DNA of 64,000 nucleotides, taken from contig AP018280.1 in NCBI GenBank assembly GCA_004296455.1, forward strand, positions 6,002,794 through 6,066,793, written 5' to 3'. Below the pieces are notes generated by a model. It worked only from the letters and a program-made list of their open reading frames with translations, did not search any database and was not told the DNA's origin. Position 1 is the first letter of the stretch; the number at the start of each line of letters is the position of its first letter. The position numbers and the translations under genes were made by a program. Origin of the DNA: Calothrix sp. NIES-4101 (lineage in GTDB: Bacteria > Cyanobacteriota > Cyanobacteriia > Cyanobacteriales > Nostocaceae). Below are positions 17,683-26,450 of the stretch, piece by piece.

Positions 17683-19146
17683 TTAACAACAAATGGGCAA
17701 CCAAATAATAAAGGTAGTTCCTGGAGTGGCTGGGTTTTTAATGATTGAGTTCAAGGCGGGGCTAAAAATTTGAATTTCACCCCGCATTTCTTCTATTAAC
17801 TGCTTGGCAATTGCTAAACCTAAACCTGTTCCGGGAATTTCTGTTTGTGCTTGGACTCCCCGGTAATGTCTCTCACCAATATGTTCTAAGTCTTGTTGAG
17901 GAATACCGCAACCAGTATCACTAATTGAGATTCCTTGCATTCTGAGTTGTTTTTGATTTTGATCTCTGTTCTTTTCTTGTCCCGCTTGTACTAATATTGC
18001 CCCTTGGGCGGGAGTATACTTCAAGGCATTGTCAATAATATTATTTAAAACTTCACGTAATGCTTTTGTATTTGCTTTAATTTTGGGTAAGTTAGCAGGA
18101 ATTTCTGTAACTAATTCCAAGTTCCTTTCTTGAGCGATCGCACTTGCAGAATCTAACAAAGGTTTCAATATATCCGCAATGTTACATTCGGTAACTGTCT
18201 CATCAGAGCCTGGTAATAATAATGCTGGTTTTGGCTGTTTTTGCAGCGAGACATCAACGACCAATTGATTCTGTATTTGGCTATTTACTGGTAATAAGCC
18301 TGCTAAATCTCGATCTGTTAAGTCAATTACTTCCTCAAATTTTTGCAATAATTCTTGCAAGCGATCGCTCTCTCTGACAATCGACTCAGCCGCATCCCGG
18401 TTCCTGTCGCCTGGTTGCAACCTTTTCATTAATAACTTCCCAAAGGTTCGTAATGCTGTGAGTGGATTACGAAACTGATGTAACAAGTTATCGAGCAAAT
18501 CCTGCTGCTTTTCCTGTAAAACCTGCGAGGAATGCAACTGTTGGCGTAACCATGCCTGTTTTCGATCCAAGATACAGGCGAGTGTAATAGTTTGCACAAC
18601 TCGTTTAATTTCGCTCAATTCGCGATCGTTCCAATTCCGATGATTGCGAGTCGTCACCAATACACCCATCATCATATCTTCATGAATCAGAGGTAAAACA
18701 ACCCTATTTTCTCTTGGAAAGGCTTCACGAAGGCTATTTAATAACAATTCATTTTGCAAATCTGGTATTTCTTGATCGGGTAAGCCTGCTGAAAAACTGG
18801 TATTACTGTCAACAAATTCCCTTGATGGTTCAAGATAATTCTCTCCCCCTGTCAGCAATCTTTGACTTCTTGGAAAAGATAAGGGGTTTCGATTTTCTTG
18901 ACTATTTTCTTCCAACCAACTTGGATATCCAGTCTCCATTGTCACCCAGTCAATCGAATGCATTTGCCCCAACACAGAGTTTTCTGGATAAACAACTACA
19001 GGGACTAACTTTGCCTCTTTTGTGGGCGACTGAACTAATTCCTGTGTTAAATATAAAACACTCAAAGATGCTCCCAGCCCTTGGGCTAACAGCGCCATTT
19101 GCTCTCTAGCTAGAGCAACAAACTCCGAACTGGCAGACATTGACAT
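17683..19146 (-). CDS. GAF-domain sensor histidine kinase
   Basis: This 487-residue soluble kinase has a GAF-like sensor region (about 1-195), a HisKA dimerisation helix with phospho-acceptor His223 in LLHQFRNPLT, and an HATPase domain with N-box NIIDNALKYTP, G1 SDTGCGIPQQ and G2 PGTGLGLAIAKQL. No membrane helix is seen, so the signal is probably cytosolic. No response regulator lies nearby, so the partner is unknown. AGAAG 7 nt upstream supports the ATG at 19146. The gene is convergent with the SLH gene and divergent from DUF3155. Confidence 0.92.
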   Translation of the reverse strand: MSMSASSEFVALAREQMALLAQGLGASLSVLYLTQELVQSPTKEAKLVPVVVYPENSVLGQMHSIDWVTMETGYPSWLEENSQENRNPLSFPRSQRLLTGGENYLEPSREFVDSNTSFSAGLPDQEIPDLQNELLLNSLREAFPRENRVVLPLIHEDMMMGVLVTTRNHRNWNDRELSEIKRVVQTITLACILDRKQAWLRQQLHSSQVLQEKQQDLLDNLLHQFRNPLTALRTFGKLLMKRLQPGDRNRDAAESIVRESDRLQELLQKFEEVIDLTDRDLAGLLPVNSQIQNQLVVDVSLQKQPKPALLLPGSDETVTECNIADILKPLLDSASAIAQERNLELVTEIPANLPKIKANTKALREVLNNIIDNALKYTPAQGAILVQAGQEKNRDQNQKQLRMQGISISDTGCGIPQQDLEHIGERHYRGVQAQTEIPGTGLGLAIAKQLIEEMRGEIQIFSPALNSIIKNPATPGTTFIIWLPICC

Positions 19147-19405
19147 TTTTAGCTTCTGCTCAATAAATTACCGATTATAAGTAAGACATCCAAGGATAAA
19201 CTTTTTCTTTTTAACAAATATTAACAAAATCTTTTAAATTATTCTTTGTTCCCCATTAATATATATTGTATCGCTTTTGATTTATCTACCTTTAAAGTTA
19301 TCGCTTTAGTTGTATCAATACTTTAAAAGCAGTTGATTTTTTAGACTAGAACTTTTATAATGACGACGGATTTTGTAGCTATAACTACAAACTGTCGCTT
19401 GAAAG

Positions 19406-19411
19406 AGGAGG
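19406..19411 (+). promoter_or_regulatory. consensus ribosome-binding site selecting a TTG start
   Basis: AGGAGG lies 8 nt upstream of TTG 19420. It is the clearest Shine-Dalgarno match in this part of the window and lies inside the longer in-frame reading, so the longer form is unlikely. Confidence 0.75.
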
Positions 19412-19419
19412 AATTTAGC

Positions 19420-19737
19420 TTGGCAAGGAGACGCAAGCGGAAGAGCCGTCGTCGCCAGGAAGGACGGCGAATTCTAGAGCACGTGCCTCAGTTTAGTATC
19501 GAGAGTGGCGAAGATAAACCTGTAACGGCAGCAAGAAAATTTATTCAATCCGAAGGTATAGCGCCACCCGCATTGCTACTCGTGAAGCGGAATGAGCATA
19601 CAACAGACCGATATTTTTGGGCTGAAAAAGGTCTGTTCGGTGCTCAATATGTTGAGGAAAACCACTTTTTGTTTCCCAGTTTGAGAACTTTGGAGCCTTC
19701 GCCAGGACAGGAGGTACTTGCTTTAGCTGCTCGGTAA
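19420..19737 (+). CDS. DUF3155 family protein (TTG start)
   Basis: This small basic protein of a cyanobacteria-restricted family has no known function. The proposed 105-residue form begins at a TTG and reads MARRRKRKSRRRQEGRR, a strongly basic N-terminus that could bind nucleic acid (inference), followed by a conserved core with VPQFSIESGEDKPVTAARKF and YFWAEKGLFGAQYVEENHFL. An ATG 60 bases upstream in frame gives a 20-residue extension. The perfect AGGAGG at 19406-19411 sits 8 nt before the TTG and decides the start. Confidence 0.82.
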   Translation: MARRRKRKSRRRQEGRRILEHVPQFSIESGEDKPVTAARKFIQSEGIAPPALLLVKRNEHTTDRYFWAEKGLFGAQYVEENHFLFPSLRTLEPSPGQEVLALAAR

Positions 19738-19947
19738 ACTATCGAAACTATCGAGAAACTGGATCAACTTTCTGAGAGATTTTTTCACTCCTTGAGAATA
19801 ATTAACTGGCAAAAAGGTGACTTTTATTCAAAAATTCATTTTTTCTTAATGATGTAGCTTGATTGCCAGCAATGCTCCGTAAGGGGCGTTCTACGACTAA
19901 GTTTAGGACTAAGGTAAATCGAGGAAAATAGTCAACTTAACTTGAAT

Positions 19948-19971
19948 AAATTGAAATTGAAATTGAAATTG
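19948..19971. repeat. (AAATTG)4 tandem hexamer
   Basis: Four perfect copies of AAATTG, with degenerate continuation (AAAAAGTTG, AATTG) to about 19985. Confidence 0.85.
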
Positions 19972-20120
19972 AAAAAGTTGAATTGACTGAACCCATTAGC
20001 GGCAGTTGTGATTGTTCGTACAATGGAATTGCTTGAGCAAGTAAAGTTATACGAGTCTGTTGCAATTTGAGAAAGAGGTTTATAAGTACAGTCATATACT
20101 CTTTCAAATAAACAGCTTTT

Positions 20121-20142
20121 CTCCACGACAATTGTCGTGGAG
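20121..20142. repeat. 22-bp perfect palindrome
   Basis: The left arm CTCCACGACAA (20121-20131) is followed directly by its exact reverse complement TTGTCGTGGAG (20132-20142) with no spacer. It sits between convergent genes. It could be an unusual terminator stem or a dimeric protein-binding site; no T-run follows on the plus strand. Confidence 0.7.
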
Positions 20143-20250
20143 ATTAGTGATAATTAGCTAAGTCGCTTCCTCAACCTTTCGCCTCAATTAGCGATTCAGT
20201 AATAAGAGCTCCTTGCCTAACTCAATAACAATTTTGGATAGCAGCAGTCA

Positions 20251-20778
20251 TTAGCCAATTTTTAATTGTAGTGCCTGCTGTAACTCATTGAGTTCGTCGC
20301 GATGGGCAACTACAGTTATAAAACTTGAGAAATCTTGATCGTTGGTGGGAGATTCCACCTTCAGCACAACTTTCTCAAGTCTTCCAGCTTTTTTCCAATA
20401 GAATAATCCACTTAAAGGAGACAGAAGCAGCAACCCTAAAGAAGCAAAACCAAAGCTTGGAAAAAGTTGCGACAAAACCAAGGCAAGACATAGACAGCCG
20501 ACAAATGCTAGCAGCGTTAAGAACGCTGCCAAAAATAAGCTAGGTCGGACAAACCCTTCAAATGTGACTTGGTTTTGTTCGGGGTCTACCTCTGCCACTC
20601 GGTAGTACCGTGATTGGAAGTATTCTTTTATCAGAGGTAAAAGAATAGCTTCCTCCTGAGTTGAAACAAGCTGTGCTTTTTCAGTGCGGTCTTTAGTCGA
20701 GGCTCGTATAAAAAAAACTTGCCCAACAATTAACAGCAAAGTTAGCAACAACGTAGATGGCAGAACAGCATTATCCAT
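20251..20778 (-). CDS. cofactor assembly of complex C subunit B (CCB2/CCB4-like, DUF2930)
   Basis: This 175-residue membrane protein resembles the CCB2/CCB4 family, which helps attach heme c-i (heme cn) covalently to cytochrome b6 of the b6f complex. Seen: an N-terminal helix ending FFIRASTKDRTEKAQ, the pair of helices near 80-130 (LAAFLTLLAFVGCLCLALVL and FASLGLLLLSPLSGLFYW), and a soluble C-terminal tail. The assignment rests on the FIRASTKDRTE block and layout from memory of the family. It starts 9 bp after the PadR gene stop, so the two are an operon. Confidence 0.72.
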   Translation of the reverse strand: MDNAVLPSTLLLTLLLIVGQVFFIRASTKDRTEKAQLVSTQEEAILLPLIKEYFQSRYYRVAEVDPEQNQVTFEGFVRPSLFLAAFLTLLAFVGCLCLALVLSQLFPSFGFASLGLLLLSPLSGLFYWKKAGRLEKVVLKVESPTNDQDFSSFITVVAHRDELNELQQALQLKIG

Positions 20779-20787
20779 AAAAAGCGG

Positions 20788-21174
20788 TTACTCACCGGAG
20801 GCGATTGGTTCATTACTAATTATTAATGAATTTGACCTCCCCTTGATGTACTCTTGCCATAAATCGGCTAATTCTCTCGATTGCCTGTGCCATTCGGGAG
20901 AGACTTGGTACATACGTCGAGGACGACCTCGCCCTTCGAGCTTCTTCCAATATCCAGTAATTGCCTTTTCGTCTTCGAGGAATTTAATCGCACTATAAAG
21001 CACGGTATCCGAAAGTCGATAGGTTGGGTATTCTTGCTCTAGTTTTTGGATCAACTCGGTACCGTAAGATTCTCCCTCTCGCAAAACCGACAAAATGTAA
21101 CAAACTGCTAGTTCTTGGCACAGGTAAGTTGGCGGAGGATTCTCAAAGAACTGATATATATCCTCAAGTTTCAT
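20788..21174 (-). CDS. PadR-family transcriptional regulator
   Basis: This 128-residue winged-helix regulator carries PadR features: LAVCYILSVLREGESYGTELIQKLEQEYPTYRLSDTVLYSAIKFLEDEKAITGYW, then the wing GRGRPRRMYQVSPEW and a C-terminal helix for dimerisation. PadR proteins usually repress the gene next to them and themselves. It is first gene of a two-gene operon with the CCB-type gene. A repeated, partly palindromic motif 54 bp upstream of the start (21228-21277) is a good candidate operator. The ligand is unknown. Confidence 0.9.
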   Translation of the reverse strand: MKLEDIYQFFENPPPTYLCQELAVCYILSVLREGESYGTELIQKLEQEYPTYRLSDTVLYSAIKFLEDEKAITGYWKKLEGRGRPRRMYQVSPEWHRQSRELADLWQEYIKGRSNSLIISNEPIASGE

Positions 21175-21227
21175 GGTTTGTGAATGGCTAAAAGAATGCC
21201 TGGGGGTTTAGCGAGCTTAAAATCTCT

Positions 21228-21277
21228 GTAGCCAGTATATAGTGCTACCCCCTAGATTGGTAAGTATATAACGCTAC
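21228..21277. promoter_or_regulatory. candidate PadR operator: palindrome and direct repeat
   Basis: The palindrome GTAGC-N11-GCTAC (21228-21248) contains AGTATATAGTGCTAC. A second copy, AGTATATAACGCTAC (21263-21277), follows at a 29-bp repeat distance with 13 of 15 identical bases. The position, just upstream of the regulator gene, fits autoregulation. No protein binding is shown by sequence alone. Confidence 0.5.
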
Positions 21278-21283
21278 TTAGGC

Positions 21284-21500
21284 TATAATGCCACAGCGCA
21301 AATAATATACATTCTCTCACGCTGACTAACCGTGAGATGGGAGCGTAAACCGTTAAGACACAGTATATTGCGTCTTTATCTCGACCTTGCATGTGGTGTG
21401 GTGAGGAGCGGATGGATAACAGCGAATGTTGTTACCAGTGTGTCAAGTGATGCCAGGTGAGTTTGGTTTGCTTAAGCATAAAATGCCACCCAAGTTATTT
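21284..21500 (+). ncRNA. possible structured leader or small RNA
   Basis: A perfect TATAAT box lies at 21284-21289. The following 200 nt are less AT-rich than usual intergenic DNA and contain local stems: TCTCACG/CGTGAGA, AAGAC/GTCTT, and GCAT-AAA-ATGC. No clear terminator T-run follows. It is not recognisably 6S, tmRNA, SRP or RNase P RNA. It may be a leader of the DUF3611 gene or chance. Confidence 0.25.
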
Positions 21501-21772
21501 TAAAGGTAAAATGCGATATTTTTTGTAAAACTTAATAAACACTTTCTAGGGTAGTAATTACCGAAAGTAATGGGAAGGGGAAATGAGGGACGTGGGGATA
21601 GAGGAATAAAATGATTTTTACCTCTCTGTATCGTTGACAATGTCCTATTCCTGATGGGATTTGTTTGCAGAGGATTGAGGGGTAGGTAGAGAAGTGCGAT
21701 AGTTAAGTTAAATAAATGCGACAAGCTGAAATACAAAGAGCGTTGAAGCTGATTAGAATTGAAGGTTGAGTT

Positions 21773-22354
21773 ATGTCAGAAACATCCGAATCGCAACTGC
21801 GAGCGATCGCCAAACTTTTTCGTCTCACTGGTTGGATTACCTTTTGGGCACAGTTGGTTTTAGGCTTGGTATCGGGGGGAATTTTATTATTTGCTAGCTT
21901 TAGCGCTGGTTCTAGGGCTGTTGGGACGGCTGGTACAGCTAGTAATCCGGGGGCTGGACTGGGTATATTTTTTGCAATTAGTGGATTGGTTGCCTTAGGA
22001 ATAGGGATTTTTATTTCTTTCCGTTACGTTCGTATTGGTAGACAACTGGATTCGGCAAATCCGAGTAATCGTCCTCGCAAATTAGAAACAGTCCAAGTTG
22101 TACGCTTGGGGTTGATTGTGCATTTGGTGGGGATATTATTAACGCTTATCGGAGCGCAGGCGATTGTGGGGATTTTGTTAACAAAATCACTGACAGTATC
22201 CCAAATTATTCCCGGTACGATAACCCAAGTTGACCCCAGTCGCATCATTCAGCCACTCGATATTTTTGTCGTTCAAGCGAACACCAATACAGTTTCAGCA
22301 CACTTTGCTGGACTAGTAGGCTCGATTTGGTTACTAAATCGGATTACTAAGTAG
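21773..22354 (+). CDS. DUF3611 family membrane protein (TIC21/PIC1-like)
   Basis: This 193-residue protein has four predicted membrane helices (about 16-44, 62-84, 108-135, 168-190) and the family start LRAIAKLFRLTGWITFWAQL. DUF3611 includes the chloroplast inner-envelope protein TIC21/PIC1, linked to protein import and iron transport; the cyanobacterial role is less certain. AAGG 7 nt upstream supports the ATG. It is a lone gene before serS. Confidence 0.8.
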   Translation: MSETSESQLRAIAKLFRLTGWITFWAQLVLGLVSGGILLFASFSAGSRAVGTAGTASNPGAGLGIFFAISGLVALGIGIFISFRYVRIGRQLDSANPSNRPRKLETVQVVRLGLIVHLVGILLTLIGAQAIVGILLTKSLTVSQIIPGTITQVDPSRIIQPLDIFVVQANTNTVSAHFAGLVGSIWLLNRITK

Positions 22355-22729
22355 AAATTGGGGAATAACGAGGATAGGGTCAGGTTCTGTAGGTATTCCC
22401 AATCACAAATTACGGATTAAGACAAATTGTTGATGTTGGTGAAAGCAAGTATTCAGTTAATATACTTATTCAGTTGATGAGATTTGATGAGCGATCGCAC
22501 GATTCATCAAAAAATTAATCCCAAGATTAATAAAAGATTAAGCCTAATCATGACTTTATGGGCTTGATAATTATAAATTTGCCTCAAAGTACTGCTACGG
22601 TAAAATTTGGGCACTTTATGTCCATTACCAACGACAATACGCGAAAATCAATAACCTGGGCATTGCTTGTATGCTGTATGCTGGTGTGTTGACAAGAATA
22701 TATTAATTAGAAATAAGAGCAGAATTTTT
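22355..22729. other. intergenic leader of serS
   Basis: These 375 bp are AT-rich with one HIP1 site near 22491. An in-frame ATG at 22667 would add 21 unrelated residues to SerRS. No T-box-like or other known leader was recognised. Confidence 0.45.
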
Positions 22730-24010
22730 GTGTTAGATATCAAGCAAATACGGGAAAATCCAGAATTAGTACAACAACGCTTAATGAGTCGCGGTGACAA
22801 GTACGATATTCAACCGATATTGGCATTAAATCAAAAACAGCGCGAACTGGAAGCAACGCGAAACCAACTTCAAGCGCGTGGGAATGAAATTGCTAGCCAG
22901 ATTCCCCAAAAAATCAAAGCTGGTGCCGATCCAAAAGGTGCGGAAATTGAAGCTTTGCGCGAAGAAGGGAAAGTGATGAAGGCGAAAATTAGTGAACTGG
23001 AACCGCAGGAGAAAGAATTAAAAGAGCAAATTCAACAGCTTGTCTTAGCGCTGCCCAATTTACCCAGTGCATCTACACCCTTGGGTAGAGGTGAAGAAGA
23101 AAATGTGGAAATTCGTAAATGGGGCGATGAGTATATACCCAAAAATGTAGGCATTATTCCTCACTGGGAAATTGCTGAAAAAATGGGTATTCTCAACGTT
23201 GAGCGTGCAGTTAAAGTCGCCCAGAGTCGCTTTATTACTCTGATTGGTGCGGGTGCGGCTTTGGAGCGAGCATTGATACAATTTATGCTCAATACTCAAA
23301 TTGCGGCTGGTTATGTAGAAGTCATTCCACCAATTTTGGTAAATACTGACTCGCTGACAGCAACTGGACAATTACCCAAGTTTGCTGAGGAAAGCTTCAA
23401 ATGTGCGGCGGATGATTTGTGGTTGATTCCGACTGCGGAAGTGCCTGTGACGAACCTATATCGGGGTGAAATCCTGTCGGCAGAGGATTTACCGATTTAT
23501 CATTGTGCCTATACTCCCTGTTTTCGTCGCGAAGCTGGCAGCTACGGACGCGATATGCGGGGTTTAATTCGCTTGCATCAATTTAATAAGGTGGAATTGG
23601 TGAAATTTGTCCACCCCAATTCTTCGTTTGAAGAGTTGGAGAAATTAGTCGGTAATGCCGAAGCGATTCTAAAAGCTTTGAAATTACCCTATCGAGTTAT
23701 CGAGTTATGTACAGGTGATTTGGGCTTTGGCTCGACAAAAACCTATGATTTAGAAGTTTGGTTGCCATCTTCAGGTAAATATCGGGAAATTTCTAGTTGT
23801 TCTAATTGTGGGGATTTCCAAGCACGTCGTGCAGATATTCGCTTTAAGGAATCAGGCAAGAAGGGCACACAGTTTGTGCATACTTTAAATGGTTCAGGTT
23901 TGGCTATTGGTAGAACAATGGCGGCTGTGTTGGAGAATTATCAACAAGCTGACGGTACTATTCGCATTCCGGAAGTCCTGCAACCATTTATGGGACGGGA
24001 GGTATTGTAA
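22730..24010 (+). CDS. serS: seryl-tRNA synthetase
   Basis: The enzyme attaches serine to tRNA-Ser (and tRNA-Sec where present), EC 6.1.1.11. The 426-residue form begins at GTG with [18 protein letters not shown], which matches the normal N-terminus; the ATG upstream at 22667 gives an unlike extension. Seen: the long antiparallel coiled-coil arm (about 25-110), class II motif 2 with [20 protein letters not shown], a [10 protein letters not shown] block, and motif 3 [16 protein letters not shown]. It heads serS-rseP-nth-rpsN, all on the same strand. A G-rich heptamer array separates it from rseP. Confidence 0.97.
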   Translation: MLDIKQIRENPELVQQRLMSRGDKYDIQPILALNQKQRELEATRNQLQARGNEIASQIPQKIKAGADPKGAEIEALREEGKVMKAKISELEPQEKELKEQIQQLVLALPNLPSASTPLGRGEEENVEIRKWGDEYIPKNVGIIPHWEIAEKMGILNVERAVKVAQSRFITLIGAGAALERALIQFMLNTQIAAGYVEVIPPILVNTDSLTATGQLPKFAEESFKCAADDLWLIPTAEVPVTNLYRGEILSAEDLPIYHCAYTPCFRREAGSYGRDMRGLIRLHQFNKVELVKFVHPNSSFEELEKLVGNAEAILKALKLPYRVIELCTGDLGFGSTKTYDLEVWLPSSGKYREISSCSNCGDFQARRADIRFKESGKKGTQFVHTLNGSGLAIGRTMAAVLENYQQADGTIRIPEVLQPFMGREVL

Positions 24011-24153
24011 GGGGAGATGGGGAGATGGGGAGACGCGGAGACGCGGAGATAGGGAGATGGGGAGATGGGGAGATGGGAGATGGGGAGATGGGAGATGGGA
24101 GATGGGAGATGGGAGATGGGAGATGGGAGATGGGAGATGGGAGATGGGAGATG
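24011..24153. repeat. G-rich heptamer array (GGGAGAT)n with G-quadruplex potential
   Basis: After seven to eight degenerate units (GGGGAGAT, GGAGACGC), about a dozen near-perfect GGGAGAT units run to 24153. GGG tracts spaced by four bases satisfy a G3-N4 quadruplex pattern several times over. It starts just after the serS stop codon. Open frames over it (Trp/Gly/Asp/Glu-rich on plus, Ser/Pro-rich on minus) are artefacts of the repeat. Confidence 0.92.
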
Positions 24154-24272
24154 GATGTCGCTCCATGTTTTGCGGATTACCCAATACCGAAATAATACAT
24201 TTTGGGGAGGATTGAGTCAGATACACGCTTTAGAATGGATAAGTGTAGCTGAATGTTAATTAAAATTAATCT

Positions 24273-25337
24273 ATGTCATTTTTAGCGGCGATCGCAGTTT
24301 TAGCTGTTTTAATCCTAGTTCACGAACTAGGTCATTTTATTGCAGCAAGGTCACAAGGTATTCATGTTAATCGCTTTTCTCTCGGTTTTGGCCCGGTACT
24401 GTGGAAGTATCAGGGTTCGGAAACTGAGTATGCTGTGCGTGCCTTCCCGTTGGGGGGGTTTGTGGGTTTTCCTGATGATGATCCCGACAGCGATATTCCT
24501 GCCGATGACCCAAATTTACTGCGTAATCGTCCTATTTTAGATCGGGCGATCGTTATTAGTGCTGGTGTCATTGCCAATTTAATTTTCGCTTACCTATTAC
24601 TAGTTTTACAACTTGGTATTATTGGTATTCCTGAAGGACTTCAGTATCAACCGGGTACAGTTGTCCAACCGGCTAGCGAAAAATCGATTGCTTATACCGC
24701 AGGAATTAGAGACAACGATATTGTTCTGGCTGTCAATAACAAACAAATTCCCGCATCTCAAGATTCGCTGTCGATATTGAGGGAAGAAATTCAAAATAAT
24801 CCTAACCAAGAAATTGCATTACAAATTCAACGTCAAGAACAGAGACTGAATCTCAAATTAACCCCTGAACCTGGTAAAGATGGAAAAGGAGCGATCGGGA
24901 TTAGATTATCATCTAATGGCAAACCCGTTTACCGTCGTTCTCAAAATATTTCTGAGATTTTTGGTGTCGCCGCCAATAAATTCCAGCAAATAGTTGTTGG
25001 GACTGTTGGTGGTTTTGGTCAGCTAATTACGAATTTCGGTGAAACTGCTGGACAAGTCGCAGGCCCTGTCAAAATCGTAAAAATTGGTGCTAGCATTGCT
25101 CAAAACGATACTGGTAATCTATTCTTTTTTGGGGCATTGATTAGCATTAACCTGGCAATTATTAATATTTTGCCCCTACCTGCTTTGGATGGCGGGCAAT
25201 TGGCATTTTTGTTAATCGAAGGTTTGCGCGGTAAACCCTTACCCAACCGCATCCAAGAGGGTGTAATGCAAACGGGTTTAATGCTACTTTTGGGATTAGG
25301 TATTTTTCTAATCGTGAAAGAAGCATTGTTTCAATAA
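24273..25337 (+). CDS. rseP: RIP site-2 metalloprotease RseP
   Basis: This membrane-embedded zinc protease cuts substrates within the lipid bilayer and releases envelope-stress signals (anti-sigma factors in the model). It has 354 residues. Seen: HELGH in the first helix (about residues 17-21), a PDZ domain (about 110-200) with AGIRDNDIVLAVN, and the second motif LPALDGGQL near 300 whose Asp binds zinc. The start is 12 residues ahead of the HELGH helix, as usual. It lies downstream of serS and 37 bp before nth. Confidence 0.95.
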   Translation: MSFLAAIAVLAVLILVHELGHFIAARSQGIHVNRFSLGFGPVLWKYQGSETEYAVRAFPLGGFVGFPDDDPDSDIPADDPNLLRNRPILDRAIVISAGVIANLIFAYLLLVLQLGIIGIPEGLQYQPGTVVQPASEKSIAYTAGIRDNDIVLAVNNKQIPASQDSLSILREEIQNNPNQEIALQIQRQEQRLNLKLTPEPGKDGKGAIGIRLSSNGKPVYRRSQNISEIFGVAANKFQQIVVGTVGGFGQLITNFGETAGQVAGPVKIVKIGASIAQNDTGNLFFFGALISINLAIINILPLPALDGGQLAFLLIEGLRGKPLPNRIQEGVMQTGLMLLLGLGIFLIVKEALFQ

Positions 25338-25373
25338 CCTGTTGCAATCTGTTTAGTTGAGTCAGGCATCGAA

Positions 25374-26054
25374 GTGAGTATTACCCCGACAAGTTCATTA
25401 AAAAGACCATCTAAAAGGTCATCAAAAAAACAACGGGCGTTGGAAATTCTTGTGCGTCTGCAACGTCTTTATCCCGATGCTACTTGCTCTTTAAACTATT
25501 CCACAACAGTTCAACTGCTAGTAGCAACAATTCTTTCTGCTCAGTGTACAGATGAGCGAGTTAACAAAGTGACACCAGTGTTGTTTGCTCGCTTTCCTGA
25601 TGCCGCAAGTCTGGCAAATGCAGATTTGGGGGAAATTGAAGAATTGGTACGGACAACAGGTTTTTATCGCAACAAGGCTAAAAATATCCAAGGTGCTTGT
25701 CGGATGATTATGAAGGACTTTGGCGGGCAAGTACCAAATCGGATGGATGATTTATTGAAGCTGCCAGGGGTTGCGAGGAAAACAGCAAATGTTGTCTTAG
25801 CACATGCCTTTGGCATTAATGCTGGGGTAACAGTTGATACTCATGTGAAGCGGTTGACTAATCGTTTAGGCTTGACAGAACATGATGACCCAGTTCGGAT
25901 CGAACGCGATTTAATGAAATTGTTACCACAGCCAGATTGGGAAAATTGGTCAATTCGTCTGATTTATCATGGTCGGGCGATTTGTAAAGCCAGAAATCCC
26001 GCTTGCGATCGCTGCGAGTTAGCTGATTTGTGCCCATCTAATGGTATGGGATAG
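25374..26054 (+). CDS. nth: endonuclease III
   Basis: This DNA glycosylase/AP lyase removes oxidised pyrimidines in base excision repair. It has 226 residues, from a GTG start (25374). Seen: helix-hairpin-helix LPGVARKTANVVL with the catalytic Lys, VDTHVKRLTNRLG with the catalytic Asp, and a C-terminal 4Fe-4S ligand set Cys-x6-Cys-x2-Cys-x5-Cys in CKARNPACDRCELADLC. The first 20 residues are a basic Ser/Lys-rich tail absent from short family members. It is probably cotranscribed with rseP. Confidence 0.96.
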   Translation: MSITPTSSLKRPSKRSSKKQRALEILVRLQRLYPDATCSLNYSTTVQLLVATILSAQCTDERVNKVTPVLFARFPDAASLANADLGEIEELVRTTGFYRNKAKNIQGACRMIMKDFGGQVPNRMDDLLKLPGVARKTANVVLAHAFGINAGVTVDTHVKRLTNRLGLTEHDDPVRIERDLMKLLPQPDWENWSIRLIYHGRAICKARNPACDRCELADLCPSNGMG

Positions 26055-26145
26055 GATTACCCAATTTTCATAACCATTAACCACTAATTATTAACCCTTG
26101 ATATAGAATAGGGAATGCTGTCTAAAATTTAGTTTACGGACTGTA

Positions 26146-26448
26146 ATGGCAAAGAAGAGTATGATTGAGCGCGAGAAGAAACGCGCCAAAATGGTAGAAA
26201 AGTACGCTGATAAACGCGAAGCTTTACTAGAAGAGTTTAGAACTGCTGATAATCCGTTGAAAAAGTTTGAAATTCATCGGAGAATCCAGCAATTACCTCG
26301 CAACAGCGCCCCAGTTCGCAAACACAATCGTTGTTGGGTAACTGGTCGTCCTAGAGGTTATTATCGCGACTTTGGTCTTTCCCGCAACGTTTTGCGCGAG
26401 TGGGCACACGAAGGTTTACTACCTGGGGTTGTGAAGTCTAGCTGGTAG
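26146..26448 (+). CDS. rpsN: 30S ribosomal protein S14
   Basis: This 100-residue zinc-free S14 of the long type (cyanobacteria/chloroplast) organises the 30S head. It reads [20 protein letters not shown] at the start and contains RLPRNSAP-like [21 protein letters not shown] and ends PGVVKSSW, as expected. It lacks the CxxC pairs of zinc-binding S14. It lies 91 bp after nth, outside any ribosomal operon, as is usual in cyanobacteria. Confidence 0.97.
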   Translation: MAKKSMIEREKKRAKMVEKYADKREALLEEFRTADNPLKKFEIHRRIQQLPRNSAPVRKHNRCWVTGRPRGYYRDFGLSRNVLREWAHEGLLPGVVKSSW

Positions 26449-26450
26449 TT

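Larger units (their letters stand above)
19738..20250. other. 513-bp intergenic region with palindrome and hexamer repeat
   Basis: It lies between convergent DUF3155 and the CCB-type gene. It contains the AAATTG array (19948) and the 22-bp palindrome (20121). Small open frames over the array follow the repeat periodicity and are not genes. Confidence 0.5.

Noticed and set aside
23889-24259. Open frames over the heptamer array after serS
   Set aside because: Products are monotonous WEMGDGR or SPISHLP repeats, which result from a 7-bp unit read in three frames.
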